From Gracilaria vermiculophylla (taxonomy: Eukaryota; Rhodophyta; Florideophyceae; Gracilariales; Gracilariaceae): a DNA stretch of 64,000 nt. The stretch spans positions 356,091 to 420,090 of the forward strand of contig JAHNZQ020000004.1 of NCBI GenBank assembly GCA_019155205.2, written 5' to 3'. The notes below the pieces were generated by a model. It was not told the origin of the DNA, ran no database searches, and saw only the letters and a list, made by a program, of their open reading frames with translations. The translations under genes were made by a program, and so were the position numbers. Positions 35,538 through 46,945 of the stretch are shown in pieces (position 1 is the first letter of the stretch; every line of letters begins with the position of its first letter).

Positions 35538-35810
35538 CTCCTAAGGTGGCGGCTGCGATGCCGTGTGCGGCTCTTCAACCTCCACGTCGGCGTTCTCCAG
35601 AGGTGTCGCGGGGGATTCCGCTTGCCTCCGATCATCCATTCTCCTGAGGCGATTCCTGAAACGCTCCACAGAGGAGCCAGGATTCCGAAGGAGACTTTCA
35701 GAGTCCTCCAGTGTGGCGACCATCTCCTGGGGAGCACTGCGCATGCTGCACCCACCGATGGAGCCGGTTGCTTGAGGATCCTGTGGGGGGGTTTCCATTG
35801 GATATTCTGA

Positions 35811-35910
35811 NNNNNNNNNNNNNNNNNNNNNNNNNNNNNNNNNNNNNNNNNNNNNNNNNNNNNNNNNNNNNNNNNNNNNNNNNNNNNNNNNNNNNNNNNN
35901 NNNNNNNNNN
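35811..35910. other. Assembly gap (100 N)
   Basis: Exactly 100 N within the leader/5' gag part of the gypsy element. Confidence 0.99.
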
Positions 35911-35994
35911 GGTCGTTTCAAACTAGAAGCACTGTTCTGCTGCGACTTTTGCAAAAACTATGGGAACTGCGACCTTCTAAGTCAGCAGACCAGT

Positions 35995-36544
35995 TGCGGT
36001 ACTGTCAGCCTTCCTCTCGAGGTAGTAAAGCACAACGTCCGTTAGGAGTTTTTGTTGACTACAAAGGTGCGAGTTCCTAAAGGTGGGCTCCAGTATCCGC
36101 TGTCGCGAGCCTGGGGAATTCTTAGAGGGGGTCCGCAAACACCAAGTGGAGGGGGAGGTTCACCGGGCGGACAATGCTCCTACAGGCGCTGCTATGATGC
36201 GACCTGGGGATGGGCGGCTTAGAAACCTGAGTTGATCGACGAGAGACTCCAACCGGAAAAGTAGATGAAGACTCAAGGGTGCTTGTCCTTACTTCCCCAG
36301 AGGTGGAGCTCAACCGGTAGATTAAGTTTTAAACCGGGAGCCCGCCTTGGCAGGTCTCACTACTGTAGTAATTACCTGCATAAATTAAATAAAAAAATAA
36401 TTCTACTGTCCCTGAAGGATATTGTAGCGCACGCGGACGGAATTATGCACTAGGTGGCCCAGCTAATAAAATACGAACCCTCCTCAGGAATATTATACAA
36501 TAAGGCCACACCACCGTTTTTCCCTTTGGAGCCACTGTACTACT
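35995..36544 (-). repeat. 5' LTR of family B copy 2
   Basis: 550 bp, same orientation as 26009-26562. The inner edge (minus strand) ends CTGACAGTACCGCA. Two bases further in, TGGTCTGCTGACTTAGAA (about 35992-35975) is the natural place for the tRNA primer site, as it starts TGG. The tRNA was not identified. Confidence 0.85.
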
Positions 36545-38440
36545 TTTTTCCTCTCCTTTCCCTTCCTTTATTTTCTTTCAGGATCCCACAATCTTGGATC
36601 CATCCATATTCTTACGTTACGAGTCACGCTTTCCCCGACAGTTCTTGGAGTGCTCATTATTTGCGGCTACCTTTTTAGGGAAGCAAGGCATCGGACACCT
36701 TGACATACACCCTGTCATAGGTTTTGCTCTCCGATTACACTTCCTAGAATGTTGCTGATGTAAATATGTGTGTCTTACTTAAAAACTTTCTAGATGTTTA
36801 GCACAAGTACATAAAGATTGGATTAAGCCTTCCTGGAAGAAAATCAGTTTCCACTTTTGTAATTACTCCGTAAAGTTTTAATGGTTTCAATGCTTCTCAA
36901 CGATATCAATATTTTGGTATTCAAGTACATAAAAAAACAATAAGTACCAGGTTCTTTCATAAAGAACGTCATTTTAGTCTGTTAGAACCATAATAAACAT
37001 AATTCGCCTATCTTTTTACGAGGATGATACTGTCATAATAAGCTTTGTAGTCAATATTTCGTTTCAAAACTTGGGTATGTGTAGCTGATTATATAAAGCA
37101 AAATGTTGGCATATTTACATGTAATATTTTTGTTACATAGAAAGAATGTTAGCGAGACATCCCAGTGCCAGACGGGTGCACAGTGAGTCCGCAAGTCAGA
37201 AACTGTGGCATCAAACAGGGGCGAAGAAGGCCGTGTCTCCCAGTTCGTCCTCGTGCGCCTTCGTTAAGAGGACTACGGCCCATTGTCTTGTCTGATGCAA
37301 ACTCGCTCGTGCTGCCTTTGCGAGCTCCCACGAACAGCGTGGCCTTACGCCACAGGCGCGCGCTACCACTCGTATTAATCTGACAATTACAATGAAGTTC
37401 TCCTGGATTATTCAGTAGCTAAAATTGTTTCTCTGTCTTGAAGCGATTTTCGAAGAATGAATTGATTTTCATAAATAAAAAATAACAAAAAATATATCGT
37501 TGAATTTATTAATCTTATTTAAACTTTTCGCGTTCATATGTAAAAGTACAAAGTTGAGATCATTTTTGCTACATAAGTATCAATGGGTTTTGCTTTTCAG
37601 TCGTAATATATGCTTTTAAAATGAAAAATGTATGTGTACTACGAAGAGAAGCAGTGTAGATATCTAACTTTTATAATTCTCTTCATGTTTTTTTCACAGT
37701 AGTTACATGTAGAACAAGAAGTGCGTAAATGTCTACATAGTACTTTAATTTTATCGTTATATGTTAAACTGGAAACGTTTAATAAAAATATTTTTCAATG
37801 TCGTATTTTACAACAAGTTGGTACATGCTTGTGTCTATCAAATGTTTTATGATTTTGCATCTAGTTTTAAGTATAGTTAATGAATAATTTGTATTGTTTT
37901 AGGAAATAATTGTTAACTTATTTTTTTGAATTTTTTCGTATGTTAATGTTTGCATATTTTTTTAAAACCATATTTGAGTAGTTTGCTGACATTTGTAAAT
38001 CATTTGAAGTATGAGAGTTTCGGGAGTTTTGAAAGTTAGATGTGCAAGAATGTTAAAAAGTAAGCAATTGTTAAGTTTAGAGTTCATTTTGGCAGTGATT
38101 TAGGAAATTAACAACGAATGGAGTAGAATAAATAATGTGAGCGCTACGTTACTTACTGTAACAGCTACTTTACGTTACTTCATTGATCAAAACAGCTGGT
38201 CTACTTTACGTTGAAGTAGCAGCTTGATATTTGATTTTCAAGTGCCAAGTGGCAAATTGAAGGCAAGGTCCTGGGAGGTGCCTTACAGTATTACTCGTGG
38301 TCGATTTGGGGCGATCAGGTCATGTTCACTGAATTGCGGATCTGGCCAATAAGAAGGCTGAGCTGGTCGATCTGACGTCGAAGTAGACCCCCACGTGGTG
38401 GAGCAGACGCGGGCGAGCATAACGCCCAGCGCAGCCCCAC
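36545..38440. other. AT-rich gene-free stretch
   Basis: No supportable gene. Poly-A/T-rich sequence with short random frames only. Composition switches to GC-rich near 38.38 kb, at the start of the gene island. Confidence 0.6.
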
Positions 38441-38850
38441 GTGTACGAGAATGGACGGCGTGCGACGGCGCGCACGCCACTGCCGACTGCGAACGATGCA
38501 CTGGAGCCAGAAATGCCACACGTGGCCACAAGAATAGGCGCACGTCCTCCATTTCCCATCGCCGCCGCCGCTAGTTCTAATTCGTCGCTGCTGCCCCACT
38601 GCCGCTCACTGTCGCTCGCGACCGCCGACTGCCCTGCGCCGCACTTTTCTGCGTGTCGTGTGGGCATCCCGTCGCAGGTGGCCGTCGCTCCGCCTATTGC
38701 GTGCTGCGCGTGGACGCGCCTTCCGTCCTCACCTCCTCCCCGCGCCCGCCGTTCGCGCTCGCCGTGTCCCACTGCACTGCGCGCTGCTCCAAACGCACAT
38801 CTCTGCTTGCATTTCCCCCTATATCCTCGCCTCGATCCACCTCTCCTCTC

Positions 38851-38886
38851 CTCGCCTCGCCTCGCCTCGCCTCGCCTCGCCTCGCC
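38851..38886. repeat. (CCTCG)n microsatellite
   Basis: About seven tandem copies of CCTCG, about 120 bp upstream of the USP start codon, in GC- and pyrimidine-rich DNA. It keeps several frames open and creates long spurious frames on both strands. Confidence 0.9.
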
Positions 38887-39002
38887 GCGCCCTCCGCCTC
38901 CTCCCTTTTCAGCATCGCCGCTACACACGTCCGTCCTGCACGCCCTCGCCCATTTCCGCCCGCCCCACCGCCTAGAGCGCCTTATTCTCACCCTTCGAGA
39001 GC

Positions 39003-41762
39003 ATGCCGATGCCATTAGGATCCACCTCCGTTCTTGCGATGCCGCGTCTTCCGCACACACGCGAGCCTCCATCCACGCCCACATCGTCTGGGCCACCCCT
39101 GGACGCAGTGGGCTACTCCGGCGCCTGGCTCACCCCACCACATCCTTCCTGCGCCGCAGCCCCGCCCCGAACGCACACCCCCGGCTTCGCCAATCTCGGC
39201 AATACCTGCTTCCTCAACGCCGCCCTTCAGTGCCTTCTCCACACCCCGCTCACTACTCTTTTGCTTTCCGGCACGCATCACGACAATTTTACACCGCATA
39301 CCAAGCGCTTTTGCGTTTTTTGCTCGCTCCGTTCGCTTGCCCATCAATTACACGCCACCCCCACCCCGCGGGTCGTCGCCCCCAGCGCCTTTGCTAACAA
39401 TGCACGCCTCGTCTGCGCAGCCTTCAGGCACGGCCGCCAGGAGGATGCCCACGAGTTTGTCCGCGCGCTGTTGGACGGTATGACCAGAGCCCAAGTTTTT
39501 GGCTGCGCCTTTGGCCGGGCGGGCGGAGCAGCCGTCGCATGGCAACGCGAGATGAACGCCGATGTCCACCGTGTCTTTGGCGGCGTCCTGCAGTCTTGCG
39601 TGCAGTGCACCGACTGCAGCTTCAAGTCCATCACCACCGAGCCGTTCTTGGATTTGTCGCTTGAGATATCCAAGGTCTCTTCGGTGGAGCGCGCACTTGA
39701 CCGATTTTGCGCCGTCGAAACATTGCAAGGCGATAACCGATATCGATGTGAAGGCTGCCGATCGCTTGTCGACGCCCAGAAGAGGTTCTCTGTCAGACGA
39801 GCTCCAAACGTCCTCACATTGCATCTCAAGCGGTTTGATCGCACTAGGAAGGACTCGCGCTTCATATCTTTCCCAGAGACGCTGGACCTTGCTCCGTACA
39901 TGTACGGCAGGCCGAGAGATGCAGCTGCAAAGTATAAACTGAGCGCTCTTCTTATTCACCAAGGCACTTCACGGCAGTTTGGGCATTACTTTGCCTATGT
40001 GAAGAGTGCCAATGGCACCTGGTGCCTAAAAGATGATTCTACATCAAGGCCTGCGGATCTATCAACTGTGCTAAGGCAAAAGGCCTATCTCCTCTTTTAT
40101 ACGAGGGTGGAAGACAGTCACAGGCAGAAGAGGGGCAATTCCCTACGAACCCCAGTTATTAGTCCTTGGAAAAAGGCTGTCAGCCATGCTTCGCTGATGG
40201 CCGGCGAAGGTGTTGCCAGCAAGAGACGCTCGACGGAGGTCACTGATTCCAACGGTGTTGCGAAAACAGAGCACAACAATCGAATTGCGAGCAAAGCAAC
40301 ACTGCCGAGACCTCGACAGCAATTTGGGAAACAGGATATAGCGGGAGTACATGTCGGGATAGGAGAAAAGGAGGACGCGGAAATCGAGTTGTCGGAAGAA
40401 AGTTCGGATGAGGAGATCATCTTGCGAAAGAGAAGCAAATCGCGCTTCACTAACAAGACTCAATCATCCGTGAGTTCCGATGACCGTTCGTCGAAGAAAA
40501 GCGATGGTCCGAAGCACATGAGGGCATCAGTCACCGAAAACGCGAAGCGAATTATAAGATCCCCTGTGAAAGCTCTCGCGAGTTTGACTGGTTCTCGTAG
40601 GCTGTCTGATGACAAAGCTGGAAAGCAGGAGGAAAGCGGGATGCGGCGCCTTTTAGGACCGAATAGAAGACGTTCCGAAAGCACCACCAAGCCTGGTACT
40701 GTGGAGCGCGCGTCGCCAAGTTTCGCAAGTGCCGGGAGAGCAGCAAAGTCTTCTCCGCTGATTGAGCCCGTATCGAAGGCGTTCACTTCGCGGAAGATCT
40801 CTGTACTGTCTGGAAAACGACACGAAGATAGGCCGAGGAAAACAAAGACGGGGCAGGAAAGTCCCGATAAGAAGTCTCCGAACGCTTCGTCCGAGACCAG
40901 TGAACTGACTAAAATTGCCCTGCAGAAACGTTTTGACCGTCGGGTCGCCTCAACTGCTGAGGCTTTTACTGGCAGAAAGAAACACCCTCCTGACAGCAAG
41001 GATCAGAGGCGGTTCTTCAGTACACTGCGAAGGGAGAGCAAGCTGGCTGCCAAGCAAGAGGAAAAGGCCGGCCATGGAAGCGATGACGACACGGCACCTT
41101 CCGATCCGACTTCCTCCGCGGATGACGATGAAAACCGGGTTCCAAGCATCTCAGCCTCACTCGAGAAGGAGTCCCAAAGCTCCCCACCGAATATTCCTCG
41201 TCGAACCTCGTCACAAGAGGTGCTGATTGCTGGTGGGATTACCGCTCAAAAGGTTATGAGAAAAGTGTTTGGTCTCTCACCGTTGAGCAATCGCTCGGAG
41301 AAGAAGAAGGCGCCCACGGGAAATCAGACAGGCGCAAGATGCAGACTACAGTCCGAGGCACAGCGAAGCAGCCCAAAGTCTGACGCCTCAAAGGGGGCTG
41401 AGTCTCCCTCGCCAAGAGCTGAAACTCGGAGCAAGTTGCAGTTCAGAACGACTGCTTCAATCGCGTCTTCAGAGCGCCTGCACACACCAAGCTCGCGAGC
41501 ACGAGCTGGTAATTCCGCACTGTTCAGCGAAGAAGGTGTTGATACTTGGGACACAGTGAGCTTCTCTGCCCTACATGAACAACAAGAAGAGAACGCAAGG
41601 AGCTACAGCCGACACATGATTGTCAAACGACGCCGCGTAAACGACTCTCTCGACATCGAATATGATCGAGGGAAGCAAAAGAAACCACGGCAGAAGTTTA
41701 GCCCCGTGACGAACGGAAAGGGGCGAAACGTTTTTGATGCTTTCGTCGAAAAGAAACGTTAG
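39003..41762 (+). CDS. Ubiquitin carboxyl-terminal hydrolase, USP36/42-like
   Basis: Cysteine protease that removes ubiquitin from proteins (peptidase family C19). 919 residues, single exon. The Cys box GNTCFLNAALQCL carries the nucleophile at about Cys69. The QEDAHEF motif lies near residue 147. Zinc-finger cysteines are in SCVQCTDCSF (199-205) and YRCEGC (249-252). The His box QFGHYFAYVKS has His328, and the WCLKDDSTSRP motif has the third catalytic residue near 344. The catalytic domain ends near 365. The remaining 550 residues are Ser/Lys/Arg-rich, probably disordered, and end with a basic tail (VKRRRVND, VFDAFVEKKR). The layout resembles USP36/USP42/plant UBP15-25 types, some of which are nucleolar. 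Start chosen at the first ATG of the frame; other ATGs follow within 40 codons. It converges on TMCO1. Confidence 0.88.
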   Translation: MPMPLGSTSVLAMPRLPHTREPPSTPTSSGPPLDAVGYSGAWLTPPHPSCAAAPPRTHTPGFANLGNTCFLNAALQCLLHTPLTTLLLSGTHHDNFTPHTKRFCVFCSLRSLAHQLHATPTPRVVAPSAFANNARLVCAAFRHGRQEDAHEFVRALLDGMTRAQVFGCAFGRAGGAAVAWQREMNADVHRVFGGVLQSCVQCTDCSFKSITTEPFLDLSLEISKVSSVERALDRFCAVETLQGDNRYRCEGCRSLVDAQKRFSVRRAPNVLTLHLKRFDRTRKDSRFISFPETLDLAPYMYGRPRDAAAKYKLSALLIHQGTSRQFGHYFAYVKSANGTWCLKDDSTSRPADLSTVLRQKAYLLFYTRVEDSHRQKRGNSLRTPVISPWKKAVSHASLMAGEGVASKRRSTEVTDSNGVAKTEHNNRIASKATLPRPRQQFGKQDIAGVHVGIGEKEDAEIELSEESSDEEIILRKRSKSRFTNKTQSSVSSDDRSSKKSDGPKHMRASVTENAKRIIRSPVKALASLTGSRRLSDDKAGKQEESGMRRLLGPNRRRSESTTKPGTVERASPSFASAGRAAKSSPLIEPVSKAFTSRKISVLSGKRHEDRPRKTKTGQESPDKKSPNASSETSELTKIALQKRFDRRVASTAEAFTGRKKHPPDSKDQRRFFSTLRRESKLAAKQEEKAGHGSDDDTAPSDPTSSADDDENRVPSISASLEKESQSSPPNIPRRTSSQEVLIAGGITAQKVMRKVFGLSPLSNRSEKKKAPTGNQTGARCRLQSEAQRSSPKSDASKGAESPSPRAETRSKLQFRTTASIASSERLHTPSSRARAGNSALFSEEGVDTWDTVSFSALHEQQEENARSYSRHMIVKRRRVNDSLDIEYDRGKQKKPRQKFSPVTNGKGRNVFDAFVEKKR

Positions 41763-42331
41763 TGTACATAATCGCCTGGCAAAGTCGTTATCGTTTTTAA
41801 TACCCCCACAATTTTCTAACGCTGGAAATGGACCGAGGAAAGTTGAGTTTGGAGATGTTCTCATTGATCCAAGAGCACATGGGTTTATCAATTGTAGAAA
41901 GTGCATCATTCCAATTTCCTTGCACTTTGATGCGACTCAAAATATGTGCATACCCATCTCAAACGCCGAAGGCCAAGTCTCGAGCGTTTTAAGCACACAA
42001 TTTTCTCTACCGCACTCAACTCATGTTCTAAAGAGGTCCTGTAGCTAGCAATTGCTACGCCACACTTTTTGAGACACACTAATGTACTAAATAAACAGTC
42101 AATAGATCTTCAATAACACTCCCTATTCTCACGGTTCCCCCAAACCAAGTCAACTTGTTTCACCTCTCCGGGAAGACCCGATTACTTCTTGTGCGAGGCA
42201 GACACGGTCATGTTCGTTCATGGCAGACATTGAATTTTGCGCCGGCATTGCCGTCCCCTTCACACCGACAACGCCGGCTTTAGTCGAGGAGACGGTTTTA
42301 TTTTGTAGATCGGAAATCAAATTCATCCGTT
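41763..42331. other. Convergent intergenic region
   Basis: Space between the stops of the USP gene (+) and TMCO1 (-). No gene seen; it should hold both 3' ends. Confidence 0.6.
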
Positions 42332-43052
42332 CTACTCCAAGTTGGACTTTCGTTGTTGCCTAGCAGCCAATCTAGCGGCGTTCATTCTTGACTTTGGAGG
42401 ATTGAAACCAAGCAGTCTCGGAATATTAGCTTTTATTCCCATTGTTGAAAGGGTGTAAATGAAACCGAACGAACACTGGTAATAGTCATCTCCTTTCAGA
42501 CCACGGAATGACAATGGTTGAATTAGCTTGATCGGTAGGAAAGGAAGACGAGCAACTACATGGCCTGTCCACGCAGCGGCCACCATTCGGTACAGGAATA
42601 GAAATGCAACGCCGATTAACACGTTGCTGCGCAGTTTCAGCCCGTCCATCTTTTGACTGGCCTGTTTGAGCTCTTCCTCCAATCGATCCACCGCCTTTTC
42701 ATGGGATTTGCGCTTCTCAACCGATACAATCTTTCGATCTTCCTTATCAACTGTAAAAAATATGAATGCGTTTAGTCTTAACCTGCACTGCGTGCATTTG
42801 AAAGATAGAGAGGACTGTTTGCACTTACGTTTCTTGTTCAACTCTCGCACCCTAACACATGCACGAATGTAATCTTCTGTGTTGTACACGAGGAGATAAG
42901 AAAAAACTGGTTTTCACGGAAAGTGTGGTCAGCGGAAGTTTGTGACTGTTATTTGCGTTCTGACCGTTAAGGAACATACATTCAGCTAATATTGTGGAAA
43001 CGGAAACGATTCCCACTATAGCAAAGGCACCGTACGCGTCTGCAAGTGTCAT
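42332..43052 (-). CDS. TMCO1: TMCO1 homologue, three exons
   Basis: ER membrane protein of the Oxa1/Get1/EMC3 superfamily. TMCO1 in other eukaryotes is part of the multipass translocon and has been proposed as a Ca2+ leak channel. Exons: 43052-42980, 42906-42829 and 42750-42332, 570 nt in total, 189 residues (human protein 188). The first exon is a transmembrane start, MTLADAYGAFAIVG to AE. Introns have GTATGT...CCAG (42979-42907, 73 nt) and GTAAGT...ACAG (42828-42751, 78 nt). Exon 2 gives YLLVYNTEDYIRA. Exon 3 has the coiled coil (SHEKAVDRLEEELKQ), then VVARLPFLPIKLIQ, GDDYYQCSFGFIY and ANIPRLLGF, the family's most conserved stretch. The splice pattern is inferred from similarity and consensus sites. 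Head to head with BiP. Confidence 0.88.
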
Positions 43053-43550
43053 TTCTTCGTGTGGGCAGCGTAATACAAGCCAGATTGCTGAGGTAGCAAA
43101 CAAACAGGTACGAAAACGATTGTGAAAGCGGTAGTCAGCGTTCTGAAGCCCAATCAACTAATTGAGTTGAGTGAAGCCGTTAAAAGCCGCGGAAGATGGA
43201 CCGCGAATCTCGGCACCAGGATCGCCCAATCGGACCATCCACGAACCGAGCACAGCTATGCCACTAGTAGCTGGCGCGTAGAAGTAGAAGTGGATGCGAG
43301 GTGAAGAGGGCTCACGTGCAACGACACGTGGATATTCGTTATGTGTAAGGTGCATCACAATTGCTTACAGAACAGCAATGATGCTGCACCGCGCGATCCG
43401 CCGGTCAATCAACGTCAACCACCAACAGAACATTAGTAGTCAGCCATTTGCGAGTATACGAGGGCTTTATAGTGATCACCTCTCTCGCCGTCGCATGTCG
43501 GTAAAGGTTGATCTTTCAAAGACCGTGTAATGTTCAGCGTTCAAGCGACG
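43053..43550. promoter_or_regulatory. Shared TMCO1/BiP divergent promoter with ERSE-like element
   Basis: Under 500 bp between two ER genes. CCAAT at 43226-43230 and CCACG at 43239-43243 are separated by 8 bp. The animal ER stress element is CCAAT-N9-CCACG, so this is one base short. Two CACGTG hexamers follow at 43313-43318 and 43325-43330 (bZIP-type sites). Regulation by the unfolded protein response is an inference. Confidence 0.45.
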
Positions 43551-45503
43551 ATGAACCCGACTCTGCGCCGCGCCTTGCTGCTAGTAGCAGCTTTGACTGC
43601 CATCACCGCTGTTTTTGCGGAAGACCCTGCCAAAGATCTAGGCCCGGTTATTGGCATTGATCTAGGAACCACCTATTCTTGTGTCGGCGTGCTTGAAAAT
43701 GGCAATGTCGAAATCATTCCCAACGATCAGGGGAACCGAATCACGCCAAGCTATGTGGCGTTCGCAGATCAGTCATCCGAACGCCTTGTCGGTGATGCTG
43801 CGAAGAATCAAGCTGCGATGAACCCACTCAATACCGTTTTTGACGTCAAACGTCTCATTGGTCGCCGTTACAATGAGCCAACTGTTCAGCGCGATAAAAA
43901 ACTGCTTCCATTCCGAATTGTATCCAAGGACGACAAACCTCATGTTGAAGTCAGTCTCAATGGAGATAGCAAGGTTTTTGCCCCTGAAGAAATCTCAGCT
44001 ATGGTTCTTGCCAAACTGAAAAAGACTGCCGAAGATTACCTTGGTAAAAAGGTCTCCCGAGCTGTGGTCACCGTACCGGCTTATTTCAATGATGCCCAAC
44101 GATCTGCCACTCGTGATGCAGGCGTCATTGCTGGTCTGAACGTTCTTCGTATTATCAACGAACCGACAGCAGCGGCTTTGGCCTACGGCTTGGACAAGAC
44201 TAAAGAGGAAGACGAGAAAAACATTCTCGTGTTTGATCTTGGAGGTGGTACCTTCGATGTTACGTTACTTACGATTGATAAGGGCGTGTTTGAAGTGCTG
44301 GCTACCAATGGAGATACGCATTTGGGAGGAGAGGACTTCGATCAGAGACTCATGGAATATTTTGTGAACGTGTGGAAGCGAAAGAATGGTGAGGATATGA
44401 GCAAGGACAAACGTGCCCTTGGAAAGCTTCGTCGTGAAGTGGAGAAGGCTAAGCGTGGGCTGTCGTCTAAGACTCAGGTTCGAGTTGAAATCGAGGCTTT
44501 GTTTGATGGCAAGGATTTGTCGGAAACTCTTACCAGAGCGAGGTTCGAACAACTAAATGAAGATCTTTTTAAGAAAACACTGAAACCAGTGGCCAAGGTT
44601 CTGAAGGACTCTGGATTGTCCAAGTCCGAAGTCCATGAAGTTGTTCTCGTTGGTGGATCCACGAGGATCCCGAAGATAAAACAGCTCGTGAAAGAGTTCT
44701 TCGATGACAAGGAACCCCACACCGATATAAACCCTGATGAGGCTATTGCTTACGGGGCCGCTATTCAGGCGGGCATTTTGTCAGGTGACAGTGACATCAT
44801 GAAAAAGAATCTTGTTTTGCTTGATGTGACTCCGCTTTCGCTCGGTATTGAGACTCTTGGTGGTGTCATGAGTAAGATCATCAAGCGGAACACGGTTGTG
44901 CCCACTAAAAAGAGCGAGTCTTTCACAACCACAGTCGATAATCAGAACACCATAGCTGTTCATGTGTACGAAGGAGAACGTGCTATGACTAAGGACTGTC
45001 ATCTTCTTGGTCAATTTGATCTCACAGGCATTCCCCCAGCTCCGAAAGGTCAGCCACAGATCATTGTAACTTTTGACATCGACGAAAATGGCATTGTGAA
45101 AGTGACAGCGGAGGACAAGGGCTCCAGAAACAAGCAAGAAATCACAATTGAGGATCGAAATTCAGGCAGACTTTCAGCGGAAGATATCGAAAGAATGGTT
45201 CGGGAAGCGGAAGAATATGCTGACGAAGATGCGGCTGTCTCGTCGAAGATTGACGCTAAACAAGAGCTTGAATCGTACATTGTCAGTCTCAGAAAGAAGA
45301 TTGAATCTATGGGTGCACAAATTGCATCTGATGATAAGACCGACTTGGAAAGCAGTATTGCTGATGCCGAGAAGTTTGTGAGCGAAATTGATTTCTCATC
45401 CACTGAGGCAGATACAATTGAAGAACGGCGAAAGACTTTAGAAGAGCAAGCCATTCCATTATTGGGAGACGATGCTGGTTACAGGGGAAAGGATGAATTG
45501 TAA
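43551..45503 (+). CDS. BiP: ER-resident Hsp70 chaperone BiP/GRP78
   Basis: ATP-driven chaperone of the ER lumen, folding secreted and membrane proteins. Single exon. I prefer the ATG at 43551 over the one at 43530. It gives a standard signal peptide ([20 protein letters not shown], then VFAEDP), with 650 residues in all; the upstream start adds seven. ATPase domain motifs: [60 protein letters not shown]. Linker [16 protein letters not shown], then the substrate-binding domain and helical lid. The C-terminus is KDEL, the ER retrieval signal. Complete and without breaks. Confidence 0.97.
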   Translation: MNPTLRRALLLVAALTAITAVFAEDPAKDLGPVIGIDLGTTYSCVGVLENGNVEIIPNDQGNRITPSYVAFADQSSERLVGDAAKNQAAMNPLNTVFDVKRLIGRRYNEPTVQRDKKLLPFRIVSKDDKPHVEVSLNGDSKVFAPEEISAMVLAKLKKTAEDYLGKKVSRAVVTVPAYFNDAQRSATRDAGVIAGLNVLRIINEPTAAALAYGLDKTKEEDEKNILVFDLGGGTFDVTLLTIDKGVFEVLATNGDTHLGGEDFDQRLMEYFVNVWKRKNGEDMSKDKRALGKLRREVEKAKRGLSSKTQVRVEIEALFDGKDLSETLTRARFEQLNEDLFKKTLKPVAKVLKDSGLSKSEVHEVVLVGGSTRIPKIKQLVKEFFDDKEPHTDINPDEAIAYGAAIQAGILSGDSDIMKKNLVLLDVTPLSLGIETLGGVMSKIIKRNTVVPTKKSESFTTTVDNQNTIAVHVYEGERAMTKDCHLLGQFDLTGIPPAPKGQPQIIVTFDIDENGIVKVTAEDKGSRNKQEITIEDRNSGRLSAEDIERMVREAEEYADEDAAVSSKIDAKQELESYIVSLRKKIESMGAQIASDDKTDLESSIADAEKFVSEIDFSSTEADTIEERRKTLEEQAIPLLGDDAGYRGKDEL

Positions 45504-45764
45504 AAAGGATCATCTGATCCTATACTCTGTTTCAAAGCAGAGAAGCAGCACGGTGAAATTGGACTACCAGCTGGTGGGCTTCGATTTTATAGCCTTCTAT
45601 CTAATTGGGTTGCTTAACTTGCATCGAAAGGACTGCATCAAGGGCTGCTCCTTGTCATCGTATCGAAATCTATTAGAGCGAAAATGTTCGGAGAATCCAC
45701 TCCCGTGGCAGTGTTCGAACTCGTCTGTCGGCTAAGGCACAGCGTTTTGTATGCGAGTAAACGG

Positions 45765-46283
45765 CTACTTTAACCCTTTCATGCAGAAATCTTGAACATC
45801 AGCTATATCAGTATAGAAATCTCCTTTCTTTAAAGCTTTTCTGGTTTTGAAGCGAGTTCCAAACTCATCAATGCTGCAATAAGAGATCATTTTCGCAAAA
45901 ATTGCAGGGTTATGAAAGTTCTTATTCTTCCTAATCATCTTCGTAAAGCTTGGAGTATTTTCTGCTTGCAAAGACGCCTTTCTAACCGAAGAAATCCATT
46001 CCGCCAGCTTTGGACCTCCGATCAAAACACTTCTCGAGTCGTTTCGGTCGTCTGATTTCTGTTCTTGTGAATCATTCTTGGAACTACTGGAACAACGTAA
46101 ACGATCTTCTGACGAACAGTCGTTAACTGATTGTCCGGACTCACGAATTGCCTTTGATATATTGAGTACCCTGAAATCGCCACTGCTATCGTCGCTCTGG
46201 TGCGTATTGTCCACTTCTTGATCCTGATCCGAAGAAGACCCGTGATCCGAAGAAGACCCGTGATCTCCGTCCACGGACTCCAT
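45765..46283 (-). CDS. SAP30BP/HCNGP-like protein
   Basis: 172 residues, single exon. The N-terminal 90 residues are acidic and Ser/Asp-rich and begin with two copies of DHGSSSD from an 18-bp tandem repeat. The C-terminal part, about residues 105-160, matches the HCNGP family core: NKNFHNPAIFAKMISYC then SIDEFGTRF, as in the FRNPSIYEKL-type motif of SAP30BP. Animal SAP30BP is a nuclear protein linked to Sin3 repression and more recently to splicing of short introns. The protein is shorter than the human one (about 300). It converges with BiP (261 bp between stops). Confidence 0.72.
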   Translation of the reverse strand: MESVDGDHGSSSDHGSSSDQDQEVDNTHQSDDSSGDFRVLNISKAIRESGQSVNDCSSEDRLRCSSSSKNDSQEQKSDDRNDSRSVLIGGPKLAEWISSVRKASLQAENTPSFTKMIRKNKNFHNPAIFAKMISYCSIDEFGTRFKTRKALKKGDFYTDIADVQDFCMKGLK

Positions 46284-46945
46284 TTTCAGAAAGTACCCAA
46301 ACTATACAAGTGCTGTCTCTCCGCACCAAACCAAGACTGACATAGTGGCAGAAAATAATTTGCGATGTAGCTTTGAGCTGCACCTAATAATGTAGATGCA
46401 GACCTTCTGCAATGCTCTAGAACGACAACCAGCAGGTCATAATGACGCCGTATATACCGTGGTTGCAGCACGCCAAACGGTACAGCTCTGTTTGAGGCGG
46501 GGATTTGTTGCGGAAATGAAAATGATTTATTTAAGAAGGGTGTATATCAGAGTGCCAACCCTCGCGCGAGTCGAAAGTCATTTTTCGGGTTCTGGTGGCT
46601 TTTAAATGATGCCGTCTTTTCCTGTGAAGTGAGGAGAGAGTAGTTTCTCTGTAAAATCTTACATCTCTTGAATGGACAAGTTGATGCGGTGGTTTAAAGA
46701 ATAAAACCAAGTAGCAATGAATCGCGAGAGCAACGAGTAGATAGAGAACCATTGAACAGAAATGCCTTCAAGTTTCGTTTCCAAGCAACCAATTAACGCA
46801 TACCTTTCTTTACAAAACGTCGTTGTCCAATCCGTCGAGGATTCAAATTTTCTCTAGCCTTGCGCAAAAAACCATTCTTTTCAGATATAGTACAAATTCC
46901 GCTTCTTCGTCCCGACATCTATTGTCCACCTAACTCGATTAAATA
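46284..46945. other. Divergent intergenic region with a doubtful small frame
   Basis: Lies between two divergent genes. A 73-codon frame on the minus strand (46752-46531) starts with a hydrophobic stretch (MVLYLLVALAIHCYLVLFF). A GTAAGA follows codon 30. It might be the first exon of a tiny membrane protein, but nothing else supports it. Confidence 0.3.

Larger units (their letters stand above)
26009..36544 (-). mobile_element. Ty3/gypsy chromovirus family B, long copy with both LTRs
   Basis: 10.5 kb on the minus strand. Order in element sense: 5' LTR (35995-36544), leader with an N gap, gag (35537-34218), protease-RT (33943-31505), RNase H, integrase and chromodomain (31496-29408), a 2.6-kb region with an antisense frame (about 26815-29165, plus strand), polypurine tract, 3' LTR (26009-26562). 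The two LTRs differ at many positions, so the insertion is not young. Flanks are T-rich (TTTTC and TTTTT), so the duplication cannot be called with certainty. Confidence 0.88.

Noticed and set aside
37149..37383. Short frames on both strands in the AT-rich margin
   Set aside because: Random frames in a small GC-richer patch; no similarity or gene context.
38441..39397. 318-codon plus-strand frame, and matching long minus-strand frames, over the start of the USP gene
   Set aside because: Low-complexity Pro/Ser/Ala/Arg sequence produced by the GC-rich CCTCG repeat region. It overlaps the well-supported USP frame and has no similarity.
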